Shown here: one piece after another, positions 16,509 through 24,055 of the stretch
Layout of the letters: each line of letters starts with the position of its first letter
How positions within the stretch are numbered: position 1 is the first letter of the stretch
Source: Colivivens sp963594655
GTDB lineage: Bacteria; Bacteroidota; Bacteroidia; Bacteroidales; Bacteroidaceae
Length of the DNA: 33,360 nucleotides
Assembly: GCA_963594655.1 (NCBI GenBank)
Contig: CAVBFD010000025.1
Coordinates: forward strand, 1-33,360
Direction: 5' to 3'
The notes under the pieces: generated by a model
The model's database searches: none
Seen by the model: the letters and a program-made list of their open reading frames with translations, nothing else
What the model was told of the DNA's origin: nothing
Made by a program: the position numbers and the translations under genes

Positions 16509-18380
16509 ATGGTTTTCAACTACGACGTGGTAGTGGTGGGCGCGGGTCATGCGGGCTGTGAGGCGGCGTCGGCATCGGCCAGACTGGGCGCAAAGACCTG
16601 TCTGGTCACTATGGACATGAACAAGATTGCGCAGATGTCATGTAATCCCGCTATCGGTGGAATTGCCAAAGGTCAGATCGTGAGGGAGATTGACGCTTTG
16701 GGTGGAATGACAGGCATTGTGACGGACAGGTGTTCCATCCAGTTCCGTATGCTCAACCTGTCCAAGGGTCCTGCCGTATGGAGTCCGCGCGCCCAGTGCG
16801 ACAGGGGCAAGTTCATCTGGACGTGGCGTGAGATACTGGAGAACACACCCAACCTGAATATATGGCAGGACCAGGTATGCGAACTGCTGACAAAAGACGG
16901 AGAGGTGTGTGGAGTGCGCACCATCTGGGGCGCGGAACTCACGGCACGGTGCGTGGTCATCACCGCCGGCACCTTCCTCAACGGACTGATGCACATTGGA
17001 CGCAAGCAGGTACCGGGCGGACGTATCGCAGAACCTGCGGTTACGGGACTCACCGAATCCATCGCCGCACTGGGTATAAGGACAGGACGGATGAAGACAG
17101 GCACTCCAGTGCGTATTGACCGCAGGAGCGTGGACTTCTCGCAGACAGAGATTCAGGAGGGCGACCGCACGTTCCACCGCTTCTCGTTCATGGATGAGCC
17201 GAGACGGCTGAAGAGTCTGCCGTGCTGGATGCTGAAGACCAACAAAGAGGTGCATGAGACCCTCATGTCGGGTCTTGCCGACTCACCCCTCTACAACGGT
17301 CAGATAAAAAGTATCGGTCCGCGCTACTGTCCCAGTATAGAGACCAAACTGCACACGTTTCCCGACAAGGACGAACACCAGCTCTTCCTCGAGCCCGAAG
17401 GAGAGACGACCAACGAGATGTATCTCAACGGCTTCTCCTCGTCACTGCCCATGGACATACAGATAGAAGCACTGAAGAAGATACCTGCCTTCCGCAATCT
17501 GGCTGTATACCGTCCCGGTTACGCCATAGAGTACGATTTCTTCGACCCTACACAACTCACACACTCGTTGGAATCAAAGGTAGTCAGCGGACTGTTCCTC
17601 GCCGGACAGGTGAACGGCACCACCGGATATGAGGAGGCGGCGGGACAGGGACTGATAGCCGGCATGAACGCCGCTCTGAAGTGTGGTGGTGGAGAACCGT
17701 TCACACTGAAGCGCAACGAGGCGTACATTGGAGTGCTTATCGACGACCTCGTGACCAAAGGGGTGGACGAGCCTTACCGTATGTTCACCTCACGGGCGGA
17801 ATACCGTATACTGCTGCGTCAGGACGACGCCGACATGAGGCTGACGGAGAAGTCCTACAGTCTGGGACTTGCAAGCGGACAGCGTTATGAACGCATGAAA
17901 TCCAAACGCGAAACCATCGACCATATCATCGGTTTCACCCGTACCTTCTCCATCAAACCGGCACTCATCAATCCCGCGCTCGAACAGATGGGAACCACAC
18001 CGCTCGAACGGGGCTGCAAGCTCCATGACCTGCTTGGCCGTCCCGGTGTGACCATCATGGGACTCGCCCCACATATCAAGGCACTCGGATGTGAACTCGA
18101 AAAGATAGATGACCGCAAGGAGGAGATTATAGAGGCAGTCGAGATAAAGATAAAGTACCAGGGGTACATCAACCGCGAGAACATGGTGGCGGAGAAGATG
18201 CTGAGACTGGAGAACATAAAGATACAGGGGAAGTTCGACTACATGAACATGAACCAGATATCCATCGAGGCACGGCAGAAACTCACGAAGATAAACCCCG
18301 TGACACTGGCTCAGGCAAGTAGGATTCCCGGTGTCTCACCAAGTGACATCAACGTGCTGCTCGTACTTATGGGCAGGTGA
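16509..18380 (+). CDS. mnmG: tRNA uridine-5-carboxymethylaminomethyl modification enzyme MnmG (GidA)
   Basis: The 623-residue FAD protein works with MnmE to install the cmnm5 group on wobble uridine 34 of several tRNAs. The N-terminal dinucleotide-binding motif GAGHAG (11-16) is intact, as are two conserved cysteines, C45 in MSCNPAIGG and C274 in RYCPSIETK. The GQVNGTTGYEEAAGQG signature binds FAD. The C-terminal helical domain that meets MnmE and tRNA is full length. The partner gene mnmE is not in this window. As I recall, in Bacteroides mnmG is usually followed by apt and uvrC; here a pectinesterase gene follows after 37 bp. Confidence 0.97.
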   Translation: MVFNYDVVVVGAGHAGCEAASASARLGAKTCLVTMDMNKIAQMSCNPAIGGIAKGQIVREIDALGGMTGIVTDRCSIQFRMLNLSKGPAVWSPRAQCDRGKFIWTWREILENTPNLNIWQDQVCELLTKDGEVCGVRTIWGAELTARCVVITAGTFLNGLMHIGRKQVPGGRIAEPAVTGLTESIAALGIRTGRMKTGTPVRIDRRSVDFSQTEIQEGDRTFHRFSFMDEPRRLKSLPCWMLKTNKEVHETLMSGLADSPLYNGQIKSIGPRYCPSIETKLHTFPDKDEHQLFLEPEGETTNEMYLNGFSSSLPMDIQIEALKKIPAFRNLAVYRPGYAIEYDFFDPTQLTHSLESKVVSGLFLAGQVNGTTGYEEAAGQGLIAGMNAALKCGGGEPFTLKRNEAYIGVLIDDLVTKGVDEPYRMFTSRAEYRILLRQDDADMRLTEKSYSLGLASGQRYERMKSKRETIDHIIGFTRTFSIKPALINPALEQMGTTPLERGCKLHDLLGRPGVTIMGLAPHIKALGCELEKIDDRKEEIIEAVEIKIKYQGYINRENMVAEKMLRLENIKIQGKFDYMNMNQISIEARQKLTKINPVTLAQASRIPGVSPSDINVLLVLMGR

Positions 18381-18417
18381 CCACCTAAGGAGAACACATC
18401 TAAGGCAAGAGAAAGAA

Positions 18418-19725
18418 ATGAGAGGAATATATACTGCGCTTACACTGTCCGTATGCCTGTCGCTTCATGCGCAGAACAGATGGACTTATGATTTCATCGT
18501 ACCCGACAACGGTAACTTCGTGCAAGCCATACAGTCCGCCAACGACAGACCCGACAAGAACAGGAGATACAGGATATTCATCCGTCCGAGCTATTACAGG
18601 ATAAAGGGTGAGGGTAACATGATAACCATCGTGGAGAACGGTAAAAGCATTGAGATACGCAGTCCCATGACCACCCTCACAGCGCCCAACACATCCATCA
18701 TCGGTGACAGTTACGGAAACACCCAGATAGAGAACTGTCCCCAGCATGAGGGGATAAGCATCACAAGCACTTTGTTCTGCAACGGGGCGGACAACACGTA
18801 TATACAGGACGTGGAACTGTGGTCCAACTACAAGAACGACCCCAAGGCGTTTGCCAACAGGGCTGTGGCACTGCGTGAGAAAAACTGCAAGGGCAACATA
18901 CTGAAGAACGTGAGTCTGCTCGGCACACAGGACACGTACTACACCAACGAAGGCGGCACCACATATCTGGAAGACTGCAAAATCAGCGGTACGGTAGACT
19001 TCATCTGTGGAGGCGGCACAGTCTATTTCAACCACTGTAACATCAACATGCTGCAGAGAGGGAATACAGGTAAACGGAATGTGATTACAGCCCCTGCCAC
19101 CGCCCCCGGTCTGAAGTACGGATATGTCTTTGCGGACTGTTACATAGACGGTGAACAGGACCAGGACGGCAAGTTCCACCTTGGCAGACCCTGGAAGAAC
19201 GCTCCCAAATGTGTGTTTGTCAACTGCTCCATGAACGTGGTGCCGGCACCCGAAGGATGGGGTGACATGCACGGCACAATACCCGCGCTGTTCGCCGAAT
19301 ACAACAGTACTGACGGACATTTTGGGATAATAGACCTGAGCAAGAGAAAGACTACATACGTGAATGTAAGCAACAAACAGGTGAATGTAAACTACAACCC
19401 TTGCCTCACCGATGACGAGGCGGACCAGTACACCGTTGACAAGGTGTTCCCTGACTGGTTTCCGGAGGACAAGGCGGCACAGATACCACCGCCTGTATTG
19501 TCAGCCAACAACAGGACCATAACATGGGAAGACATCCCGGAGGCAGGTTGCTATGCGGTATGTAGGGACAGGAAGATAATAGCTTTCACCACAAAACCTT
19601 TTTACAACATAGGGAAAAGCTATGAGGGAGCCTGTTACAGTGTGAGGTGCGCCAACTGGTACGGAGGCCTCGGGCAGCGAAGCGAGGAGGTGGTGTATCC
19701 GTTCAACAAGACAAGGGGTAAATGA
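18418..19725 (+). CDS. Secreted pectinesterase, carbohydrate esterase family 8
   Basis: The 435-residue product removes methyl esters from pectin outside the cytoplasm. I start at ATG 18418, which gives a signal peptide (MRGIYTALTLSVCLSLHAQ); the longer frame from 18331 lies inside mnmG and lacks a signal. The right-handed beta-helix motifs are present: GNFVQAIQSA, IGDSYGN, QDT (Q171, D172), GTVDFICGGG (D194) and LGRPW (R257), so all expected catalytic positions are kept. A C-terminal region (about 360-435) looks like a small fibronectin III-like sheet. No other pectinase or SusCD pair is near. Its stop codon lies within the left arm of its terminator. It probably shares the mnmG transcript. 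Confidence 0.9.
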   Translation: MRGIYTALTLSVCLSLHAQNRWTYDFIVPDNGNFVQAIQSANDRPDKNRRYRIFIRPSYYRIKGEGNMITIVENGKSIEIRSPMTTLTAPNTSIIGDSYGNTQIENCPQHEGISITSTLFCNGADNTYIQDVELWSNYKNDPKAFANRAVALREKNCKGNILKNVSLLGTQDTYYTNEGGTTYLEDCKISGTVDFICGGGTVYFNHCNINMLQRGNTGKRNVITAPATAPGLKYGYVFADCYIDGEQDQDGKFHLGRPWKNAPKCVFVNCSMNVVPAPEGWGDMHGTIPALFAEYNSTDGHFGIIDLSKRKTTYVNVSNKQVNVNYNPCLTDDEADQYTVDKVFPDWFPEDKAAQIPPPVLSANNRTITWEDIPEAGCYAVCRDRKIIAFTTKPFYNIGKSYEGACYSVRCANWYGGLGQRSEEVVYPFNKTRGK

Positions 19726-19754
19726 AGCAATCTCCATTTACCCCTTGTCTTTTG
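19710..19754. terminator. Terminator overlapping the pectinesterase stop codon
   Basis: GACAAGGGGTAAATG (19710-19724) pairs perfectly over 15 bp with CATTTACCCCTTGTC (19735-19749) around a 10-nt loop, followed by TTTT. The last codons and the first two bases of the TGA stop form the left arm. The downstream DUF3127 gene is convergent (ends at 19770), so the hairpin probably serves both strands. Confidence 0.85.
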
Positions 19755-19769
19755 TCTACGGTCTTATGT

Positions 19770-20150
19770 TCAGAACGGCAGGTCGTCAGTTGAATCCGAA
19801 GGGTCAAAAGTGGGAGCTTCCTGCGGAGCCACCGCACCGGCCGGCTGCGGGGCCGCACCAGCGGTCTGCTGGTCGGCGCTCGGTCTCTCCACCTTCCACG
19901 CGCGGATGTCGTTGTACCACCGTCCGTTGTACTCACGGCAGTTGATGTCGAACGAAACCTTTATGGTCTCACCCATCTTTATGGCGAACTCATTTATTTT
20001 GTCTTCACCGAATATACTGAAAGCCATACGGTGAGGGTACTGCTCAATAGTCTCAATAACATACTCCTGCACTTTCCACGGGTTACCCGATGCCTTGGAT
20101 ATACCACCTCTTGATTCGAGTACAGCTATTACTTTTCCTTCTAATTCCAT
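19770..20150 (-). CDS. DUF3127 OB-fold-like protein with SSB-type acidic tail
   Basis: I start at the ATG at 20150, giving 126 residues beginning MELEGKVIAVLESRGG; the in-frame start 21 bp upstream lies beside the promoter. The first 88 residues match the Bacteroidota DUF3127 family (PF11325) and look like a small OB-type beta barrel: strands around 2-12, 25-35 and 63-70, and REYNGRWYNDIRAWKVE (72-88). A disordered linker rich in A, P, Q and G (89-114) leads to an acidic tip ending DDLPF. That arrangement copies bacterial SSB, whose DDDIPF-type tail recruits repair proteins. Single-stranded DNA binding is therefore an inference from architecture only. It is divergent from dnaN across a 144-bp promoter region. 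Confidence 0.85.
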   Translation of the reverse strand: MELEGKVIAVLESRGGISKASGNPWKVQEYVIETIEQYPHRMAFSIFGEDKINEFAIKMGETIKVSFDINCREYNGRWYNDIRAWKVERPSADQQTAGAAPQPAGAVAPQEAPTFDPSDSTDDLPF

Positions 20151-20172
20151 GTTCGTAAATTTAATTATCACG

Positions 20173-20180
20173 CAAATTTA
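20173..20180 (-). promoter_or_regulatory. -7 box for the DUF3127 gene
   Basis: TAAATTTG on the minus strand matches TAnnTTTG and ends 22 bp before the chosen ATG at 20150. An ATTG about 19 bp upstream is a poor -33. Confidence 0.5.
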
Positions 20181-20244
20181 CTGCTTTTTCGTTCAACCGC
20201 AATTTTTTTCGGAATAAATCTTATCCCAATTCAAAACTATTGGG

Positions 20245-20252
20245 TAAATTTG
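20245..20252 (+). promoter_or_regulatory. -7 box for dnaN operon, flanked by ATTGGG repeats
   Basis: TAAATTTG lies 42 bp before the dnaN ATG. It is directly preceded by ATTGGG (20239-20244), which forms an inverted repeat with CCCAAT (20225-20230); another ATTGGG follows at 20268-20273. No -33 TTTG is seen. Confidence 0.5.
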
Positions 20253-20294
20253 TAGTTCAAAGTAGATATTGGGAATAAATAAAACCACAACGAT

Positions 20295-21416
20295 ATGAAG
20301 TTTAGTATTTCAAGTACGACATTCTGCAACCGGCTGCAGACATTAAACAAAGTAATAAACTCAAAGAACGCGCTGTCGATTCTTGAATGTATCCTGTTTG
20401 ACCTTCAGGATGATGTTCTGAACATGACCGCGTCTGACGGTGACATAACACTCAGCACCACTGTTGAAGTGAACTCCGTGAGTGGCACAGGCAAGTTTGC
20501 CATCAACGCCGCTCAGATAATCAACGGACTCAAGGAAATATCAGACCAGCCTGTTGCCATATCCATCGACGACAACGATTACAAGGTCACCATAAACTAC
20601 CAGAACGGTAAGTGCGAGTTCATCGGTCAGAACGCCGACGATTACCCTGTGCCGCAAGGCGTGGGCGAATTGACCCAGACCATTTCGATGAACAACGAGG
20701 TACTCTTCAAGGGCATCAACACATCACTCTTCGCCACAGCCGACAATGAACTCCGTCCTGTCATGAACGGTATCCTTTTCGACATCACTCCGGAAAGCAT
20801 CACCTTCGTGGCGAGCGACGGACACAAACTTGTAAGAAACCGTAACTTCACGGTAAACAGCGACACTACCAACTCGTTCGTGCTTCCTAAGAAACCGGCG
20901 AGGACACTGAAGGAAATACTCACCAAGGAAGAGGGGGAGGCCACCGTCACGTTCGACAATAACTCGGCTGAGATACGTATCACCAACTACACGCTCAAAT
21001 GCCGGCTTATAGAGGGCAACTATCCTAACTACAACTCTGTCATTCCTAAGGACAACCCTTACAAGATAAGGATAGACCGCCAGACTCTCATAGGCGCTCT
21101 CCGCCGTGTGCTTGTCTTCGCAAGCTCCACCAGCCTTGTAAAGATACACGTGTCAAACAACACGTTGGTTATTTCGGCACAGGATGTGGATTTCTCCACC
21201 AATGCGGAGGAAAGCATCATGTGCGAGTACGACGGCAACCCCATGAACATCGGATTCAAAGGCACGTTCCTCATAGACATACTCAACAACCTGTCATCAG
21301 AGGAGATTATGTTTGAACTGGCTGACCCAAGCCGCGCCGGAGTCATCATACCTACCGAACAGGAAGACAATGACGACATGCTCATGCTTATCATGCCAAT
21401 GATGTTAAACGACTGA
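20295..21416 (+). CDS. dnaN: DNA polymerase III beta sliding clamp
   Basis: The 373-residue protein is the ring clamp that tethers the replicative polymerase to DNA. Length and layout match the family: three similar domains of about 120 residues, starting MKFSISSTTFCNRLQTLNKVINSKN, with the characteristic LRPVMNGILFDI and FVASDGHKLVR segments in domain 2 and the C-terminal TEQEDNDDMLMLIMPMML end. The ATG at 20295 is preceded by a -7 box. It heads a dnaN-exonuclease-coaC-coaB operon with gaps of 8 and 4 bp. dnaA is not adjacent within the window. Confidence 0.97.
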   Translation: MKFSISSTTFCNRLQTLNKVINSKNALSILECILFDLQDDVLNMTASDGDITLSTTVEVNSVSGTGKFAINAAQIINGLKEISDQPVAISIDDNDYKVTINYQNGKCEFIGQNADDYPVPQGVGELTQTISMNNEVLFKGINTSLFATADNELRPVMNGILFDITPESITFVASDGHKLVRNRNFTVNSDTTNSFVLPKKPARTLKEILTKEEGEATVTFDNNSAEIRITNYTLKCRLIEGNYPNYNSVIPKDNPYKIRIDRQTLIGALRRVLVFASSTSLVKIHVSNNTLVISAQDVDFSTNAEESIMCEYDGNPMNIGFKGTFLIDILNNLSSEEIMFELADPSRAGVIIPTEQEDNDDMLMLIMPMMLND

Positions 21417-21424
21417 ACACGGTG

Positions 21425-22204
21425 ATGAAACTCAATATAAAACGTCCCATAGTGTTCTTCGACTTGGAGACTACAGGCACTAATGTGGCAAAGGACCATA
21501 TAGTGGAACTTTGCTACATTAAACTGTATCCCAACGGCAATGAGGAAACAAAGTCGATGAGGATAAAACCGGTAGATTCCATAGGCAACGTCATACACAT
21601 ACCGGAGGAGACGACAGCCGTACACGGGATACATGACGAGGATGTGAAGGACTGTCCCTCATTCAAGGAGGTGGCACAGGAATTGGTGGACGTGTTCAGT
21701 GACTGTGACTTGGCAGGGTACAACTCCAATTACTTCGACATACCCATGCTTGTGGAGGAATTCCTCAGGACAGGCATAAACATAGACCTTTCCGGCAGTA
21801 AGTTCGTGGACGTGTGTGTCATCTTCAAGAAGATGGAACAGAGGACTTTGTCGGCTGCATATAAGTTCTACTGCAAACAGAACCTTGAGAACGCACACTC
21901 GGCACTGGCGGACACGAGAGCCACATTAGAAGTGTTGGAAGCCCAACTCGACAAGTATTCGGACACAATAGAAAACGATGTGGACAGTCTCTCCTGCTTC
22001 TCCAAAGTGAACAACAACGTGGACTTTGCCGGAAGGATAATCATGGACGCAAGGAACAACTGTGTGTTCAACTTCGGCAAGTACAAGGGGAAGGAAGTGA
22101 AGGAAGTGCTGAGGAAAGATCCAGGGTACTACAACTGGATACTTCAGGGCGAGTTCACGCTCAACACCAAACAGGTTCTCAAGAAAATCAAAATGAACAT
22201 GTGA
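21425..22204 (+). CDS. DnaQ-type 3'-5' exonuclease with C-terminal DUF3820-like domain
   Basis: The 259-residue product (ATG at 21425; a GTG directly before it is also in frame) has the DEDDh exonuclease core: D13 and E15 in FFDLETTGT, D105 in SNYFDIPML, and H158 with D163 in HSALADTRAT. After residue about 210 a second module, FNFGKYKGKEVKEVLRKDPGYYNW, resembles the DUF3820 domain. It is likely the proofreading (epsilon-like) subunit of DNA polymerase III or a related repair nuclease; its position 8 bp after dnaN favours a replication role. Several DnaQ-type paralogues commonly occur per genome, so which is the replicative proofreader cannot be decided here. Confidence 0.9.
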   Translation: MKLNIKRPIVFFDLETTGTNVAKDHIVELCYIKLYPNGNEETKSMRIKPVDSIGNVIHIPEETTAVHGIHDEDVKDCPSFKEVAQELVDVFSDCDLAGYNSNYFDIPMLVEEFLRTGINIDLSGSKFVDVCVIFKKMEQRTLSAAYKFYCKQNLENAHSALADTRATLEVLEAQLDKYSDTIENDVDSLSCFSKVNNNVDFAGRIIMDARNNCVFNFGKYKGKEVKEVLRKDPGYYNWILQGEFTLNTKQVLKKIKMNM

Positions 22205-22208
22205 CACC

Positions 22209-22751
22209 ATGCTTGAAGGAAAACATATAGTTCTCGGTATAACAGGCAGCATAGCCGCCTATAAGTCGTGCCTCATCATACGTGAACTGATAAAACGGGG
22301 TGCGGAGGTGCAGGTGGTCATAACAGCGGCTGGAAAGGAGTTCATCACTCCCATCACACTGTCGGCGCTCACCAGTAAGCCCGTGGTCAGTGAATTTTTC
22401 TCACAACGTGACGGCACATGGAACAGTCACGTCAACCTCGGCATATGGGCTGACCTCATGCTTATCGCTCCGGCCACAGCCAGTACCATAGGCAAGATGG
22501 CGAACGGCATTGCGGACAACATGCTCATAACCACCTACCTCTCCATGAAAGCCCCGGTATTCATAGCTCCAGCCATGGATCTCGACATGTATGCGCATCC
22601 GTCCACCCAAAGAAACCTGCGTACACTGAAAGAGTACGGCAACCACATCATAGAACCCACAAGCGGATTCCTCGCCAGTCACCTCGAAGGAAAGGGAAGG
22701 ATGGAGGAACCTGCCAATATAGTGAACATCATATCAGACTATTTCGGATGA
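22209..22751 (+). CDS. coaC: Phosphopantothenoylcysteine decarboxylase (CoaC half, split from CoaB)
   Basis: The 180-residue flavoprotein decarboxylates phosphopantothenoylcysteine to 4'-phosphopantetheine in CoA synthesis. It begins with GITGSIAAYKS, keeps the active-site histidine (H74 in SHVNL) and the FMN/substrate motif PAMDLDMY (121-128), and ends shortly after GRMEEP. Where E. coli CoaC has its flap cysteine in ACGxxGxGRM, this protein reads ASHLEGKGRM, with S157 at the cysteine position. The chain stops at TGA overlapping the next ATG (ATGA), so translation is probably coupled. In most Bacteroidota these two activities are a single chain of about 400 residues. Confidence 0.92.
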   Translation: MLEGKHIVLGITGSIAAYKSCLIIRELIKRGAEVQVVITAAGKEFITPITLSALTSKPVVSEFFSQRDGTWNSHVNLGIWADLMLIAPATASTIGKMANGIADNMLITTYLSMKAPVFIAPAMDLDMYAHPSTQRNLRTLKEYGNHIIEPTSGFLASHLEGKGRMEEPANIVNIISDYFG

Positions 22752-23404
22752 AAGGCAAGAGAATCCTTATTACCGCCGGACCTACATACGAGAAGATAGA
22801 CCCTGTACGCTTTATAGGGAACTACTCCTCTGGCAAGATGGGCATATCACTGGTGAGGGAATGTCTGGAAAGGGGAATGAGTGTGGAACTCGTACTGGGA
22901 CCTGTGAGCGTGGACTATAACCTCGACAACACGGAAAACCTGCACGTGACCCACGTGGAGTCGGCACAACAGATGTACGAGGCTTGCATGGACTTATACC
23001 CCAATACGGACGCAGCCATACTGTGCGCCGCCGTGGCTGATTTCACACCCGAGAGTGTGGCTGACAACAAAATCAAACGCAAGGGGGACGAACTGGTAAT
23101 CCGTCTCAAACCCACAAAGGACATAGCGGCGGAACTGGGTAGGATAAAAGGCAAGGACCAGATACTTGTGGGCTTTGCGTTGGAGACCAATGAGGAGGAG
23201 ACCAACGCACAGGACAAGCTCGTCAGAAAGAACTTCGATTTCATTGTACTCAACTCACTGAACGACGAGGGGGCCGGATTCCGCCATGACACCAACAAGA
23301 TTACTATTATAAATAAGGTGTCGAAGCAGGAGTACCCTCTGAAGAAGAAGAGTGAATGTGCGAAAGACATAATAGACCGCCTGTGTCAGTTAATATACGG
23401 TTGA
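22748..23404 (+). CDS. coaB: Phosphopantothenate--cysteine ligase (CoaB half, split from CoaC)
   Basis: The 218-residue protein joins cysteine to 4'-phosphopantothenate, using CTP in most bacteria, just before the CoaC step. It begins MKGKRILITAGPTYEKIDPVR and keeps GNYSSGKMG, the AAVADF motif, NKIKR (conserved lysine region), GFALETN and VLNS. Together with coaC the total is 398 residues, the length of a normal fused CoaBC with nothing missing. Its frame is -1 relative to coaC, and one extra base at the junction (GGATG to GGAATG) would fuse them in frame. It is thus either a genuine split with ATGA coupling or a frameshift in the strain or assembly. A weak AT-rich hairpin follows. Confidence 0.93.
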   Translation: MKGKRILITAGPTYEKIDPVRFIGNYSSGKMGISLVRECLERGMSVELVLGPVSVDYNLDNTENLHVTHVESAQQMYEACMDLYPNTDAAILCAAVADFTPESVADNKIKRKGDELVIRLKPTKDIAAELGRIKGKDQILVGFALETNEEETNAQDKLVRKNFDFIVLNSLNDEGAGFRHDTNKITIINKVSKQEYPLKKKSECAKDIIDRLCQLIYG

Positions 23405-23694
23405 AAACCGTGTTGAAAAGAATACAATAACTTTTCAAATATAAATTTGGCAGTCTCGCTCTTTCTTATATACACCGCATCAGAATACACGGTACAATAA
23501 ACTTCCGATTATTTTCATGATGTTGTAAAGCTGTTTTCAAATACTGTCACGTCACGTAAAACAGTGAGTTTCAATGGCAATATTAAAGTTATAAACATTA
23601 TGAACAACCTATCAATATCAACATTCAAATTTTTAAAATCAAAATATTAAATGAATATGATTATATGGGTGTTGAAAAAAGAGGAGGTAAAAAG
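23405..23694. other. AT-rich intergenic stretch between coaB and rpsO
   Basis: About 290 bp with no credible gene, clearly more AT-rich than its surroundings. It holds a weak inverted repeat TTGAAAAG (23413-23420) with CTTTTCAA (23431-23438), which may end the dnaN operon, and a tandem CACGTCACGT near 23550. I see no tRNA cloverleaf or known riboswitch. The distal end borders the rpsO promoter. Confidence 0.5.
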
Positions 23695-23725
23695 ATTGTG
23701 GATTGGTGATTTATTCGTACCTTTG
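23695..23725 (+). promoter_or_regulatory. Promoter for rpsO
   Basis: ATTG (23695-23698), one mismatch from TTTG, lies 19 bp from TACCTTTG (23718-23725). The leader to the ATG at 23765 would be about 33 nt and A-rich, as usual for strongly translated Bacteroidota genes. Confidence 0.65.
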
Positions 23726-23764
23726 CAGTCGCTTTTAGATTAACAAACAAATAAATTATCAATT

Positions 23765-24034
23765 ATGTACTTAGATTCAGCTAAGAAGCAAGAAATCTTT
23801 GGTCAGTACGGAAAGTCCAACTCTGATACTGGTTCATGCGAGAGCCAGATAGCATTGTTCTCATACCGTATAGACCGGTTGACCCAGCATGTAAAGGCCA
23901 ATCACAAAGATTATAGTACAAACAGAGCTCTTGTGAGACTTGTAGGCCGACGTCGCAATCTGTTGGCTTATCTCAAGCGCAAGGACATCGAGCGTTACCG
24001 CGCGATTGTTAAGGCTCTCGGTCTTCGTAAGTAA
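23765..24034 (+). CDS. rpsO: 30S ribosomal protein S15
   Basis: The 89-residue product is the exact usual length of S15, which binds 16S rRNA helices h20-h22 early in 30S assembly. Family marks are visible: DTGSCESQIALFSYRIDRLTQH, NHKDYSTNRALVRLVGRRRNLLAYL and the C-terminal YRAIVKALGLRK. It is monocistronic: its own promoter at 23695-23725 and a strong terminator at 24056-24093. I see no S15 autoregulatory structure of the E. coli type. Confidence 0.98.
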   Translation: MYLDSAKKQEIFGQYGKSNSDTGSCESQIALFSYRIDRLTQHVKANHKDYSTNRALVRLVGRRRNLLAYLKRKDIERYRAIVKALGLRK

Positions 24035-24055
24035 AACATACGAAGTAGAAAAAGG

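Noticed and set aside
18331..18417. Longer start for the pectinesterase inside mnmG
   Set aside because: It would bury the signal peptide behind 29 residues translated from within mnmG; the ATG at 18418 gives a normal signal peptide.
18400..19320. 306-codon open frame antisense to the pectinesterase
   Set aside because: The opposite strand encodes a protein with all CE8 catalytic motifs; the antisense product is rich in V, H and C with no recognisable motif.
23651..23743. 30-codon frame (MNMIIWVLKKEEVKRLWIG...) before rpsO
   Set aside because: It runs straight through the rpsO -7 box and start site, so it would not be made from that promoter; no conserved feature is visible.
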